A stretch of DNA of 19,794 bases from an uncultured Bacillota bacterium (GTDB lineage Bacteria; Bacillota; Clostridia; Peptostreptococcales; Anaerovoracaceae): contig CAMYWZ010000002.1 of assembly GCA_947302945.1 (NCBI GenBank), forward strand, positions 1 to 19,794, given 5' to 3'. The position numbers and the translations under genes were made by a program. Of this stretch, positions 8,431-15,990 are shown in pieces; positions within the stretch are counted from its first letter, which is position 1, and each line of letters starts with the position of its first letter. The notes under the pieces were generated by a model, which was given only the letters and a program-made list of their open reading frames with translations, was not told where the DNA came from and did no database searches.

Positions 8431-9522
8431 ATGGAGGATCACCGCCCGGAAACCGCAGAAGAAGTATACGTCCCGGAAGGAGCCTGCACAGCGGAAGAGA
8501 CCTACGTCCCGGATGAGGAAACCAGGAAGGCCGCGATCGTAAGGAGCGCGCGGAGGGTCTTTTCGCGCATGGGATGGGCCTGCTTTTTCATGCTTGTCAT
8601 CGCGACTGTCCTGGCGGTGGCGCTGGCTGCCATCATTCAGCTGGCGGCCCCGGACCTGCTGAAGGAAGCGTGGGCGGCGTTCGCGATCAGCATTTTTTCG
8701 ACCCAGCTCGTCGCGATGCCCTGTGCCTGCCTGATACTGAAGAAGATGCCCCGCTTCATCGCTGAGCCGCAGCGCTTCGGTCTCGGGGCTTACCTGGCCT
8801 GCGTGCCGGTATGCGTTTTCCTTGCCGAGGCAGGGAATATCGGGGGGACCATACTCGATGAATTCCTCGGCAGGCTGATAGGGACCGGCACCGGCAGCGT
8901 TTCGCTCGAGACGGCCTTCATAAGGCTGCCTTTCTGGGCGCTGGTGCTGCTGCTGGCGCTTGTCGGGCCGTTTATGGAGGAGCTGCTGTTCCGCAAGGTG
9001 CTCATAGACCGCATGCGCGGCTACGGCGAGAAGCTGGCTGTGGTCACTTCCGCCCTGATGTTCGGGCTGATGCACGGAAACCTGGTGCAGTCGGTCTACG
9101 CGTTTCTCGTGGGCCTGCTCTTCGGCTACGTGTACCTGAGGACCGGCAGGATCTGGGGCTCCTACGGGCTGCACTTCTTCATGAACTTCCTGACCGGGGT
9201 GCTCCCCATACAGTTCGCGAAGAACCCTCTGCTCAGAGATTACATACTTGGCGCCACTCTTGAAACGGATGACGCGGCTGCGCTCGGGCGCTTCCTGCAG
9301 GACCCGCAGACGGCGCTGTTCCCGCTCTACCTGCTGCTGATACTGCTTCTCGCGGCGGCAGGCCTGGTGATCCTTATCATAAAAGCCAGGTGCCTGCGCT
9401 TCTCCGAGTCTTCGCTGCAGATCCCCAAAGGCAAAGCTTTCTCCGCCGTCTGGCTCACCGCCGGCATGCTCTTCTTCCTCCTCCTCTGCCTCATCAACAT
9501 CACCTACACCCTCCTGCAGTAA
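8431..9522 (+). CDS. CPBP-family intramembrane glutamic protease (CAAX/Abi type)
   Basis: CPBP proteins are multi-pass membrane proteases related to Rce1 prenyl-protein peptidase. In bacteria they serve in bacteriocin self-immunity, peptide maturation or other ill-defined roles. The 363-residue product has the three catalytic motifs: EELLFR with Glu183, Glu184 and Arg188; FGLMH with Phe211 and His215; and HFFMN with His248 and Asn252. About eight hydrophobic segments are visible, from about 47-70 to 340-362. The N-terminal 40 residues are cytosol-like and acidic, with a short internal duplication (VYVPEG, TYVPDE). AAGGAG at 8415-8420, ten bases before the ATG, supports this start. The gene stands alone, divergent from the carbohydrate-binding protein gene and followed by a repeat element, with no bacteriocin-like small gene beside it. 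Its substrate is unknown. Confidence 0.88.
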   Translation: MEDHRPETAEEVYVPEGACTAEETYVPDEETRKAAIVRSARRVFSRMGWACFFMLVIATVLAVALAAIIQLAAPDLLKEAWAAFAISIFSTQLVAMPCACLILKKMPRFIAEPQRFGLGAYLACVPVCVFLAEAGNIGGTILDEFLGRLIGTGTGSVSLETAFIRLPFWALVLLLALVGPFMEELLFRKVLIDRMRGYGEKLAVVTSALMFGLMHGNLVQSVYAFLVGLLFGYVYLRTGRIWGSYGLHFFMNFLTGVLPIQFAKNPLLRDYILGATLETDDAAALGRFLQDPQTALFPLYLLLILLLAAAGLVILIIKARCLRFSESSLQIPKGKAFSAVWLTAGMLFFLLLCLINITYTLLQ

Positions 9523-9574
9523 CCGCACCATCAGGGACGGTTCTCTTGGTGCCGAACTTTCAGGGACGGTTCTT
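9523..9574 (+). repeat. Left cluster of the 29-base repeat, about 1.7 copies
   Basis: The core TCAGGGACGGTTCT appears at 9531-9544 and, as TCAGGGACGGTTCTT, again at 9560-9574. The spacing is 29 bases, the same period as in the right cluster, and GGTGCCG lies between them. The copies run opposite to those at 9897-9982. The left cluster is more diverged (TT instead of CC after the core). Confidence 0.8.
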
Positions 9575-9589
9575 AAGTTCACGTATATA

Positions 9590-9865
9590 TCGCTGAAATG
9601 GCATGGCATTTCAGAGCACACCTCGCAAGCTTGTAAACAATCGATTTTTTCATCGCCGAAACAATCGTGTTTACTGGCGCTTGCTTAGCCAGTGCTCCGG
9701 AATACCATGTCCTCTCAGCTTGATTACCCTAGCCGCTTCCCTGACTCGGGTGACATTAAGGGGGACCGCTGGGTTTTGCCTCAAGCAAAAGCCAGTGGAT
9801 GGATGCCTTGATGGCAGGACCCGTGCGGAACCTTAACCTGAAACATCCATCGGACCCGATGGCGT
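9590..9865. ncRNA. Candidate structured RNA or structured DNA core, strand uncertain
   Basis: No protein gene is credible here, but pairing is dense. A perfect 8-base stem is at 9593-9600/9607-9614. One long interrupted hairpin uses 9614-9619/9692-9697, 9625-9630/9679-9684, 9633-9639/9668-9674 and 9642-9646/9663-9667. A 14-base stem with one mismatch and one wobble is at 9766-9779/9785-9798. Smaller hairpins are at 9803-9806/9812-9815 and 9847-9852/9857-9862. The pairs are read directly; that it is a functional RNA is inference. A guide-type RNA of an IS200/IS605-like element (HEARO/omega-RNA type) or a decayed group II intron are possible identities, but I recognise neither with certainty. 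Confidence 0.4.
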
Positions 9866-9896
9866 GAACAGTATCATAACTCGAGCGGCTGGGATT

Positions 9897-9982
9897 CGGC
9901 ACCGGGAGAACCGTCCCTGAAAGTGCGGCACCGGGAGAACCGTCCCTGAAAGTGCGGCACCGGGAGAACCGTCCCTGAGGTG
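9897..9982 (-). repeat. Right cluster: three direct tandem copies of a 29-base repeat
   Basis: Copies at 9897-9925 and 9926-9954 are identical. A third at 9955-9982 differs only near its end (GAGGTG instead of GAAAGTG). The unit reads CGGCACCGGGAGAACCGTCC followed by CTGAAAGTG. There are no unique spacers between copies, which excludes a CRISPR array. The complement of the unit is the repeat seen at 9523-9574. Confidence 0.93.
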
Positions 9983-10017
9983 CGGAAAAAAAGTCCCGCT
10001 GGGTGGGCGGGACTTTT
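9983..10017 (-). terminator. Rho-independent terminator of the FAD oxidoreductase genes
   Basis: An 11-base perfect stem AAAAGTCCCGC (9989-9999) and GCGGGACTTTT (10007-10017) surrounds a 7-base loop. Read on the minus strand it is followed by an unbroken T run ending near 9986, about 45 bases after the stop of the flavoprotein gene at 10063. Confidence 0.9.
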
Positions 10018-10062
10018 GGGGTGTTTTGGGGTTGATCAGGGGCTTGGCCCCGGGGGCGGGGA

Positions 10063-11604
10063 TCAGTGGCCGGCTTTGACGCTCTTGAGGTAGGCTTCCC
10101 AGCCGCCTATGCCGCTCTGCCTGTACTTTTCGAACTCGGCGGGATCTTCGTGGGCCTTCTTGGCGAGGTCGGTGTAGAGGCCGTACTGTTTCTCTTCGCA
10201 AAGCTCGGTGTAGCTCTTGTCGGTGTGGGAGTTCCTCGGGAGAGGGATGTCCTGCTCGCCGGCGAGTATGTCCTGCACCTTCTTGATGTTGACGTCGCGC
10301 AGGAGAGTGCCGTCCTGAAGGGCAACGGCGCATGCGACACCGGCTGCCTGGCCTGTGCCTATGCACTGCGGGATCAGGTTGAGCCAGTCGATAGCGACAG
10401 CGTCCGCGGACAGGTGCCTGCCCGGGCAGAGCATGCCTTCGACCCTCTTGGGCAGGATGGCTCTGAAGGGTATCTCGACAGGACCGCAGTCGTTGATCTC
10501 GCAGACCGTGGAATGCCATGCGATGACGTCGTCGAACTTGGGCGCGAAGGCGAAGTCATAAGGCGTCATGATATATTCGCCCTGGAGCCTGTAGCTGCAG
10601 CGCACGCCGGTCTGCGGAGCGATGTCGTAGAGGTAGGCGTCCTTGAATGCCACCGGGCAGCACTCCTTCATGTAGTCTATGATCTCGCGTATCGTGACGC
10701 GGGTGTTCATCTCGCACTCGGTAAGGTCTTTGACGTTGGCGCAGTTGCGGTCTCTGTGGAAGTTCGTGATGATGTGCACGCCGTAGGGGCCGTGTACAGA
10801 GCCGCCCACGCCAAAGCACCTGTAGGTGCCGGCTACCTTGGAGCAGCCTTCGCGCATTGCTGCGGCTGCCTGCGGGTTGACCCTCTTCCACTCGTTGAAG
10901 GCCCAGGAGTCCACGCCGCCAATTCTCCAGCCCAGGGTCATGGTGCGGCCGCGGGTGAGGGGATCGGAGGAGATGTCGAAGTCCGTGCCGGACTGGCGGA
11001 AGAGGTCTCCGTCGCCCGTGGCGTCGATTACCATCTTGGCCATGACTGCCTTGCGGCCTTCCTTGCTCTCGAACAGCACGCCCTTTACGACGCCGTTCTC
11101 CATGATCGGAGAGGTCCCCCAGGAGTGGTAGAGCACCTTGATCTGGTCCTTGTACTCCATGAGCATCTTGTCCATCTCGATCTTGAGGTGCTCACCGTCG
11201 AAGTACATGCTGCGCACCAGCCTCTTGGGTGAGGACTTGCTGGTGCAGTCCATGTAGTTCTGCCAGCGGTTGATCTTGGCCGGGTCGGTGTCGCCCAGCT
11301 CGTCGAGCTTAGGGCCGACCACCAGTGTCTTGTCGTAGGCTTCGAGCCTTGTGAACCATTCTTCCTGGATGCCCCTTACGAAGGACTTGTTGTACCAGGA
11401 GAGGTCCGGCACCATGAGGACCAGGCCGCCGGTGACGTCGCCGCCGGAGTAGCCGTAGCGCTCCATGATTATGATGTTCTTTGCGCCTGCTCTCGCAGCC
11501 GAGATGGCGGCGCTGTGGCCGGCGCATCCGCTGCCGACCACGAGTATGTCGCACTCCGCGTAGATCTCGACTTTCTTCGCAGGCTCGTCGTAGTATTTGC
11601 TCAT
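10063..11604 (-). CDS. FAD-dependent oxidoreductase (FAD_oxidored family), paralog 1
   Basis: The 513-residue product belongs to the PF12831-type flavoproteins, a broad and mostly uncharacterised group. The FAD-binding Rossmann motif GSGCAG is at about 24-29 with the ribose-binding Glu48 (MERYG). A GGDVTGG loop follows, then the second FAD signature IDATGDGD near 194-201. The C-terminal FAD segment reads CPGRHLSADAVAIDW, then GTGQAAGVA. There is no signal peptide, so it is probably cytoplasmic. It is closely similar to the adjacent gene product along its whole length (shared YHSWG, FESKEGRKAV, VQDILAGEQD and PLPRN), so the two arose by tandem duplication. AGGAGG lies just before the ATG. It is the distal gene of the pair, 62 bases after its paralog, and ends at a strong terminator. 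The substrate is unknown; a reductase or dehydrogenase of a carboxylic or cyclic compound is only a guess. Confidence 0.86.
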   Translation of the reverse strand: MSKYYDEPAKKVEIYAECDILVVGSGCAGHSAAISAARAGAKNIIIMERYGYSGGDVTGGLVLMVPDLSWYNKSFVRGIQEEWFTRLEAYDKTLVVGPKLDELGDTDPAKINRWQNYMDCTSKSSPKRLVRSMYFDGEHLKIEMDKMLMEYKDQIKVLYHSWGTSPIMENGVVKGVLFESKEGRKAVMAKMVIDATGDGDLFRQSGTDFDISSDPLTRGRTMTLGWRIGGVDSWAFNEWKRVNPQAAAAMREGCSKVAGTYRCFGVGGSVHGPYGVHIITNFHRDRNCANVKDLTECEMNTRVTIREIIDYMKECCPVAFKDAYLYDIAPQTGVRCSYRLQGEYIMTPYDFAFAPKFDDVIAWHSTVCEINDCGPVEIPFRAILPKRVEGMLCPGRHLSADAVAIDWLNLIPQCIGTGQAAGVACAVALQDGTLLRDVNIKKVQDILAGEQDIPLPRNSHTDKSYTELCEEKQYGLYTDLAKKAHEDPAEFEKYRQSGIGGWEAYLKSVKAGH

Positions 11605-11666
11605 GTTTCCTCCTTTATCGTTTTAAGCTTGAAATTGCTGACCTTGTATGCGCAACCGTGATCCGG

Positions 11667-13193
11667 TTACTGATGAGGGGTGTCTGCCGGCTTCTTGTTC
11701 GGGTCTCCGCTGCCCTTGGTGATGGACCAGTGGCGGTAAGCTCCCGCTTCGCCTGCGGCTATCGCCGCCTTGGCCGGCTCTGTGTAGAGGCCGTATTCGT
11801 GCTCCACGAGGCAGTCGGTGTACTCCTGCGGCGTGTGCGGGTTCCTGGGAAGAGGAACGTCCTGCTCGCCGGCGAGTATGTCCTGAACGCGCTTGATGTC
11901 CACGGTGTGGGTGGTGGCGCCTGTTGCTACCGCTACCGCTGCCGCGACACCTGCTGCCTGGCCGGTGCCAACGCACTGCGGGATCAGGTTGACGTTGTCT
12001 ATGGCGATCTTGTCCGCGGAGATGTGGCGTCCGGGGGCGAGGAGGTTGTCCACCTTCTGCGTGAGGATCGACCTGTAGGGGATCTCGATGGGCGCGTTGT
12101 CGTTGAGGGTCTCGACGGTGCAGTGCCATGCGATGCAGTCGTCATGCTGCTTGGGGAAGGCCCAGTCGTTCTTGTCGATGATGTACTCGCCGACTATGCG
12201 GTGCGAGCCCCTGGTGCCCAGCTGCGGCGCTATATCGTAAAGGTAAGCATCGTGGAAGATGATGGGGCAGCACTCCTTGTACCAGTCCAGGACCTCCCTG
12301 ATCTTGAGCCTGGTGCCCATCTCGGTCTTGGTGGAGTCCGCGACCGTGGAGCAGTCCATCTTGGGCTGCCAGTTCGGGGAGATCGAGACGTCGTCGGTCG
12401 GGCCGCCGCCGAGCATAGCCCTGAAGCCGTGTATCTTAGCAACGCCGTCGGTAAGCTCCTTGGCCAGCTCCGGGTTGACCCTGCGCCACTCCCTGTACTC
12501 CCTTAAGGAGAATCCGCCTATCCTGTAGACCAGGGCGGTCGATCCGCAGCGGCACTGTTCGTCCAGAGACGAGGTGGTGGGGGCTCCGGAGAGCCTGCAG
12601 ATGTCCGCGTCGCCCGTGGCGTCGATGACTATCTTTGCCAGGACGGCCTTGCGGCCTTCCTTCGACTCGAAGTACACGCCCTTGCAGACGTTTCCTTCCA
12701 TTATGGGTTTGCAGCCCCAGGAGTGGTACATGACTCTGATGGAGTCGGACAGCTCGTTGAGCATGATGTCCATCTCTATCTTCAGCTGGTTGGGCTCCAC
12801 GTTGAAAGAGTGGCAGAGCATCTCGGGCTTTACCCTGGTGGTGGCGCCGGGATGGTTCCTCATGAGGTTCTTGCTTCTCGAGCCGGCAAGCTCGGGGCCG
12901 GGGCCGGAGACTGCGCCGGGTATCTTTTTAAGTCTAGTGAACCACTCTTCCTGGATGCCTCTTACGTAGGTCATGTTGTAGAAGGAGAGGTTGGGGACGT
13001 AGAGCACGAAGCCGCCGGTGACATCGCCGCCGCAGTAGCCGTAGCGCTCCATGAGTATTACGTTCTTGCAGCCTGCTCTTGCAGCCGCAACTGCCGCGGA
13101 GTGTCCCGCAGCGCCGCCGCCTACTACCAGCACGTCGCATTCGTCGTACACGGGTATGGTAGTCTGGGGCTCGATGATGGTCTTGACGCTCAT
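11667..13193 (-). CDS. FAD-dependent oxidoreductase (FAD_oxidored family), paralog 2
   Basis: This 508-residue flavoprotein is the upstream partner and paralog of the gene at 10063-11604. It keeps GGGAAG at about 25-30, the FAD-ribose Glu49 (MERYG), a GGDVTGG loop, IDATGDAD near 202-209 and the C-terminal APGRHISADKIAIDN plus GTGQAAGVAAAVA. It differs in a Gly/Pro/Ser-rich insertion (about 92-125, around SGPGPELAGSRSK) and in having CGG where paralog 1 has SGG near residue 54. Those regions are candidates for altered substrate binding or partner choice. The ribosome binding site is GGAAAGGAAA. It follows lysR by 79 bases but is separated from it by a hairpin at 13260-13290, so it may need its own promoter; none is convincing in the gap. 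The two paralogs may form a heteromer or act on related substrates. Confidence 0.86.
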   Translation of the reverse strand: MSVKTIIEPQTTIPVYDECDVLVVGGGAAGHSAAVAAARAGCKNVILMERYGYCGGDVTGGFVLYVPNLSFYNMTYVRGIQEEWFTRLKKIPGAVSGPGPELAGSRSKNLMRNHPGATTRVKPEMLCHSFNVEPNQLKIEMDIMLNELSDSIRVMYHSWGCKPIMEGNVCKGVYFESKEGRKAVLAKIVIDATGDADICRLSGAPTTSSLDEQCRCGSTALVYRIGGFSLREYREWRRVNPELAKELTDGVAKIHGFRAMLGGGPTDDVSISPNWQPKMDCSTVADSTKTEMGTRLKIREVLDWYKECCPIIFHDAYLYDIAPQLGTRGSHRIVGEYIIDKNDWAFPKQHDDCIAWHCTVETLNDNAPIEIPYRSILTQKVDNLLAPGRHISADKIAIDNVNLIPQCVGTGQAAGVAAAVAVATGATTHTVDIKRVQDILAGEQDVPLPRNPHTPQEYTDCLVEHEYGLYTEPAKAAIAAGEAGAYRHWSITKGSGDPNKKPADTPHQ

Positions 13194-13250
13194 TGTGTTT
13201 CCTTTCCTGCAGTACCGCAGATCGTATGTTATTTTTTATGAACGTGGTGA

Positions 13251-13290
13251 AATATAAAAACCCTGCCGAAGACTATTTCAGCTGCAGGGT
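13251..13290 (-). terminator. Hairpin terminator overlapping the lysR stop
   Basis: On the minus strand ACCCTGC (13290-13284) pairs with GCAGGGT (13266-13260), followed by TTTTTATATT. The lysR stop codon is inside the roughly 17-base loop. It may end most lysR transcripts, or let some read on into the two flavoprotein genes. Confidence 0.65.
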
Positions 13291-14220
13291 GTGATCCATG
13301 AAGAACGTTTCAAAATCGTTTATCGGGGCTTCTTTGCGGCCTTCGGCCCTCAGAAGATAGAAGTAGGACGGGCTCTGGTAGTCTGTTACCGGCAGGTACT
13401 TGATGCCCTCGATGTGGCGCCATGCCACAGGCGTATGGGAGGGGAATATGCCCTTGCCGTTCTTGGCCTTCTCGTAGCGTATCTCCAGCATGTCGTTGGG
13501 TATGGCCTTGATGTTAGGCTCAAAGCCCGCCCTGATGCATTTCTCGCGCAGGTTCCTGTGCTTAAGGGACCTGCTGACCGGAAGGTCCTTCTGATCGTCG
13601 ATGCTGAGGAGGAAGGTGGAGTCCTTAAGCTCCGGGAGGGTGATGCTGTCGTTTTTAGCGAAGCTGCTGTTTACGGATACGCCTACGGACATGTCCGTAA
13701 AGCCCAGGCAGCTTACGTATTCGCCGCTCTCCATCCATGAAAAGTCGTCCAAAGGCGCTATGGTGGTGAAGAGCACGGCGTCTATGCTCCTGATGCGGAA
13801 CTGCGCCATGAGCTCGGAAAAGACGTCCATCTTCACGTGGAGGTTGATGTCCGGGCAGCGGTCGTAGAAATCGCTCTTCATCCTGGTGAAGCCCTGGGGC
13901 GGCATCATGTTGGATACTATGCCGAGGTTGATGACTTCGGATATCTCGCCGAGGGCGGTGTTCGCCACCCTGAAGAGCTCCGTGTAGGCGTCCACGACCT
14001 TGACCATGGATTTTACGATGTCCTCTCCGGCGTCCGTGAGCGTGAGGGTCTTGCTGCCTCCGAAGCTGGGGCGGTCGAAGATCTTGATGCCCAGCTCGTT
14101 TTCGGCGGATTCGACGCGCCTTGAGACGGACGACTGCGAGCAGGGGATGGACAGGGCTGTCGCGCTGAAGCTCTTGAGCCTTGCTACCGTTATCACGATG
14201 TTGATGGTTTCCAGATCCAT
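13273..14220 (-). CDS. LysR-family transcriptional regulator
   Basis: The 315-residue protein has the N-terminal winged helix-turn-helix of LysR regulators (about 5-62: SFSATALSIPCSQSSVSRRV with recognition helix, then LGIKIFDR) and a periplasmic-binding-like effector domain from about 94 on. The frame is open to an ATG at 14358 giving 361 residues, but that extension is unlike LysR proteins. The good promoter at 14269-14297 would start transcription near 14262, after that ATG, so the start at 14220 (MDLETIN) is preferred even though its ribosome binding site is weak. LysR regulators usually bind a small-molecule inducer and control a divergent gene, here the permease operon; the flavoprotein pair downstream is the other obvious target. 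The inducer is probably the substrate of this locus. Confidence 0.88.
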   Translation of the reverse strand: MDLETINIVITVARLKSFSATALSIPCSQSSVSRRVESAENELGIKIFDRPSFGGSKTLTLTDAGEDIVKSMVKVVDAYTELFRVANTALGEISEVINLGIVSNMMPPQGFTRMKSDFYDRCPDINLHVKMDVFSELMAQFRIRSIDAVLFTTIAPLDDFSWMESGEYVSCLGFTDMSVGVSVNSSFAKNDSITLPELKDSTFLLSIDDQKDLPVSRSLKHRNLREKCIRAGFEPNIKAIPNDMLEIRYEKAKNGKGIFPSHTPVAWRHIEGIKYLPVTDYQSPSYFYLLRAEGRKEAPINDFETFFMDHTLQLK

Positions 14221-14268
14221 AGCTTTGGTTTTTAAGTGAAAAACTCGGACGGACAGTATTGCAAATCT

Positions 14269-14297
14269 ATTATATATGAATCTTTTTGCTTTGTGAA
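14269..14297 (-). promoter_or_regulatory. Sigma-70-type promoter of lysR
   Basis: Read on the minus strand, TTCACA (14297-14292, five of six bases to consensus) is followed after exactly 17 bases by a perfect TATAAT (14274-14269). Transcription would start near 14262, leaving a leader of about 40 bases before the ATG at 14220. Confidence 0.75.
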
Positions 14298-14365
14298 GAT
14301 GTTCTGTATGCAAAAATCGGATAGGCGTATGCACGCAAATGAATTGCGCCTTGCTCATAAAGCAC

Positions 14366-14395
14366 TTGTGATTATATTGTCAATAATTCTAAAAT
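14366..14395 (+). promoter_or_regulatory. Putative promoter of the permease operon
   Basis: TTGTGA (14366-14371) and TAAAAT (14390-14395) are separated by 18 bases, matching consensus at four and five positions. Start would be near 14402, about 75 bases before the permease ATG. An imperfect -35 box suits an activator-dependent promoter. Confidence 0.5.
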
Positions 14396-14407
14396 ATAAG
14401 CGAGGGA

Positions 14408-14425
14408 TTTGGAATATATTCCAAA
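14408..14425. promoter_or_regulatory. 18-base perfect palindrome, candidate operator
   Basis: TTTGGAATATATTCCAAA is its own reverse complement. It lies just after the predicted start of the permease operon transcript, where a bound protein would block transcription. It contains T-N11-A spacing as in LysR boxes, but the position suits a repressor better than an activator. Confidence 0.5.
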
Positions 14426-14477
14426 AATCTCCGAAATCATTTGCTTTTAGGAGTTCTTTTCAGAAAGGTGGTTTAAC

Positions 14478-15959
14478 ATGGCTGAATTGACCGAAAAGAA
14501 GTTCAATCCGAAGTACACCATACTGACAGTGTTCTCGCTGTTCATGATGTTCGGCTTCGGACTGGTCGTAAAGCCCTGGTCGACCGTCACCGAGCTCGGT
14601 GTCGCCATCCTGGGTATTTACATCGGCGTGCTCGTAATGCTCGTCTGCACAAAAGAAGCGATCTGGCCCCCTCTGCTGGGTCTTGTCGCGCTGGTATTCC
14701 ATGGCTATGATACGTCCGCAAACGTACTGAAGGCATGGATGGGTAACGCAACGCTGGTAATGGTAATCTTCGTCTGGGCTATCTGCGGAGCGCTCAGAGA
14801 GACCAAGGCCCCGTTCGTACTCGCTAACAAACTGATGAGTCTGAAGATCAACAAGGGACACCCCCGCATTTTCCTCTTCATACTCTTCCTGGTAACCACA
14901 CTGCTCTCGATGCTCACCACCGGTACCGCATCCATCCTGATGATGTACCAGGTAGCTGAAGGTGTCGTGGAAGCAGCCGGATACGACAAGGATTCCGACG
15001 AGTATAGATTCATACTCATGGGCATCTACGTATCCAACATCGGTTCCTACGTACTGCCGTTCAAGGGCGTACACCTCAGCACACTGGCCATAGCCACCGG
15101 TATAATGGCCACCTACGGTATCGAGCTCAACCAGGCTCAGTACCTGTTCTCCACCACCTGCACAGTAGTAGTCTTCCTGATCCTCTACGTACTCTCGATG
15201 ACCACTATCTTCAAGTGCAACCTCAAGCCGCTCGCAGAGCTGGATGCCAACAAGCTCAACGTAGGCGGACAGGGAACCAAGTTCAACTTCCGTCAGAAGA
15301 TATTCCTCGGCGCATTCGTCGTAGGCGTCATCCTTCTGTTCCTCAACTCCTTCCTGCCGAACGGCAGCGCCCTGAAGGCCTTCCTCGGCAAGTTCGGAAA
15401 CACCTGGATCTGGATCATCATCTTCGGCATCCTGGCAGTTCCTCACACAAAGGAAGGAAAGCCCTTCATGGATTCCGGCAAGTACCTGAAGGAGACCATC
15501 ATGTGGGGCACCCTGCTGATGATAGCCTGCATCAACATCTGCGGTCAGGCGATGAGCGCGGATAAGTACGGCATCAAGCAGTGGCTGCTCGAGGTCCTCA
15601 CCCCGGTACTCGGCAACATGAGCTTCGTAGTAATGGTAATAGTAGCTACGGTATTCTGCTGCACGCTCACACAGTTCCTGAACGGTGCGCCTATCGCGTA
15701 CATACTCAACACGATACTGATCCCGTTCGCCTGCGTCAACCAGCTTGCGGGAGACGGCAACGCTACCGCGGTCTGCTCAACTATCACGTATTGCTGCTTC
15801 TTCGCCTTCATCACTCCGGCGGCAAGCTCGCTGGCTCCGCTGATCACAGGACATCCGTCGATGACAAGCAAGTTCCTGTGGACCAAGGGCTGGTTCTTCA
15901 CACTGCTCTGGGCGATCATAGCCTGCGTATTCTTCATCCTGTTCGGCTTCATCATGTAG
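14478..15959 (+). CDS. Polytopic ion-transporter-superfamily permease (SLC13/DASS-like)
   Basis: The 493-residue protein is almost entirely hydrophobic, with about 12-13 membrane segments (for example 13-31, 39-57, 130-152, 226-246, 273-293, 379-398, 433-455 and 471-492). It has two re-entrant-like polar motifs in similar places of each half, TTGTASILMM near 147-156 and TLTQFLNGAPIA near 396-407. This two-repeat layout fits the ion transporter superfamily that includes dicarboxylate and other organic-anion carriers; the exact subfamily is uncertain because the classical SNT motif is absent. It would sit in the cytoplasmic membrane and import the substrate of the locus. AAAGGTGG precedes the ATG. 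It is the first gene of the operon divergent from lysR, and it uses GTA for valine far more than the UPF0182 operon does, perhaps reflecting expression level or a separate origin. Confidence 0.7.
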   Translation: MAELTEKKFNPKYTILTVFSLFMMFGFGLVVKPWSTVTELGVAILGIYIGVLVMLVCTKEAIWPPLLGLVALVFHGYDTSANVLKAWMGNATLVMVIFVWAICGALRETKAPFVLANKLMSLKINKGHPRIFLFILFLVTTLLSMLTTGTASILMMYQVAEGVVEAAGYDKDSDEYRFILMGIYVSNIGSYVLPFKGVHLSTLAIATGIMATYGIELNQAQYLFSTTCTVVVFLILYVLSMTTIFKCNLKPLAELDANKLNVGGQGTKFNFRQKIFLGAFVVGVILLFLNSFLPNGSALKAFLGKFGNTWIWIIIFGILAVPHTKEGKPFMDSGKYLKETIMWGTLLMIACINICGQAMSADKYGIKQWLLEVLTPVLGNMSFVVMVIVATVFCCTLTQFLNGAPIAYILNTILIPFACVNQLAGDGNATAVCSTITYCCFFAFITPAASSLAPLITGHPSMTSKFLWTKGWFFTLLWAIIACVFFILFGFIM

Positions 15960-15990
15960 TCCGGACGGTACATACGGTCTTACAGCAAAC

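Larger units (their letters stand above)
9523..9985. mobile_element. Candidate non-autonomous element bounded by inverted repeat clusters
   Basis: About 460 bases start at the CPBP protease stop and end just before the flavoprotein terminator. Both edges carry the same repeat in opposite orientation, and the outermost bases match (CCGCACC-TCAGGGACGGT at the left edge; its near-exact complement at the right). The interior has no convincing gene but many stem-loops. This fits a MITE-like or REP/BIME-like element that has no transposase of its own, possibly moved in trans. Repeats with a GGGACGGTTCT core resemble the palindromic repeats that accompany IS200-type (RAYT) transposases in Firmicutes; that link is from memory and unproven here. 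No target-site duplication could be assigned. Confidence 0.45.
14221..14477. promoter_or_regulatory. AT-rich divergent regulatory region between lysR and the permease operon
   Basis: This 257-base stretch holds no gene. It is clearly more AT-rich than its surroundings and carries a promoter for each direction and a palindromic site, listed separately. The AAAGGTGG ribosome binding site of the permease gene is at 14464-14471. The layout matches the standard LysR arrangement, where the regulator controls its own gene and the divergent operon from one gap. Confidence 0.8.

Noticed and set aside
9603..9836. A 77-residue open frame on the plus strand inside the repeat-bounded element
   Set aside because: It has no ribosome binding site, the composition is Arg/Leu/Cys-heavy as in shadow translation, and it lies over strong stem-loops. 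No known protein feature is seen.
9523..9982. CRISPR array
   Set aside because: The repeats are back to back without unique spacers, occur in both orientations at the two ends, and no cas genes are present.
14221..14358. Longer LysR start giving 361 residues
   Set aside because: The extra 46 residues do not resemble a LysR N-terminus, and the best promoter would begin transcription downstream of this ATG.
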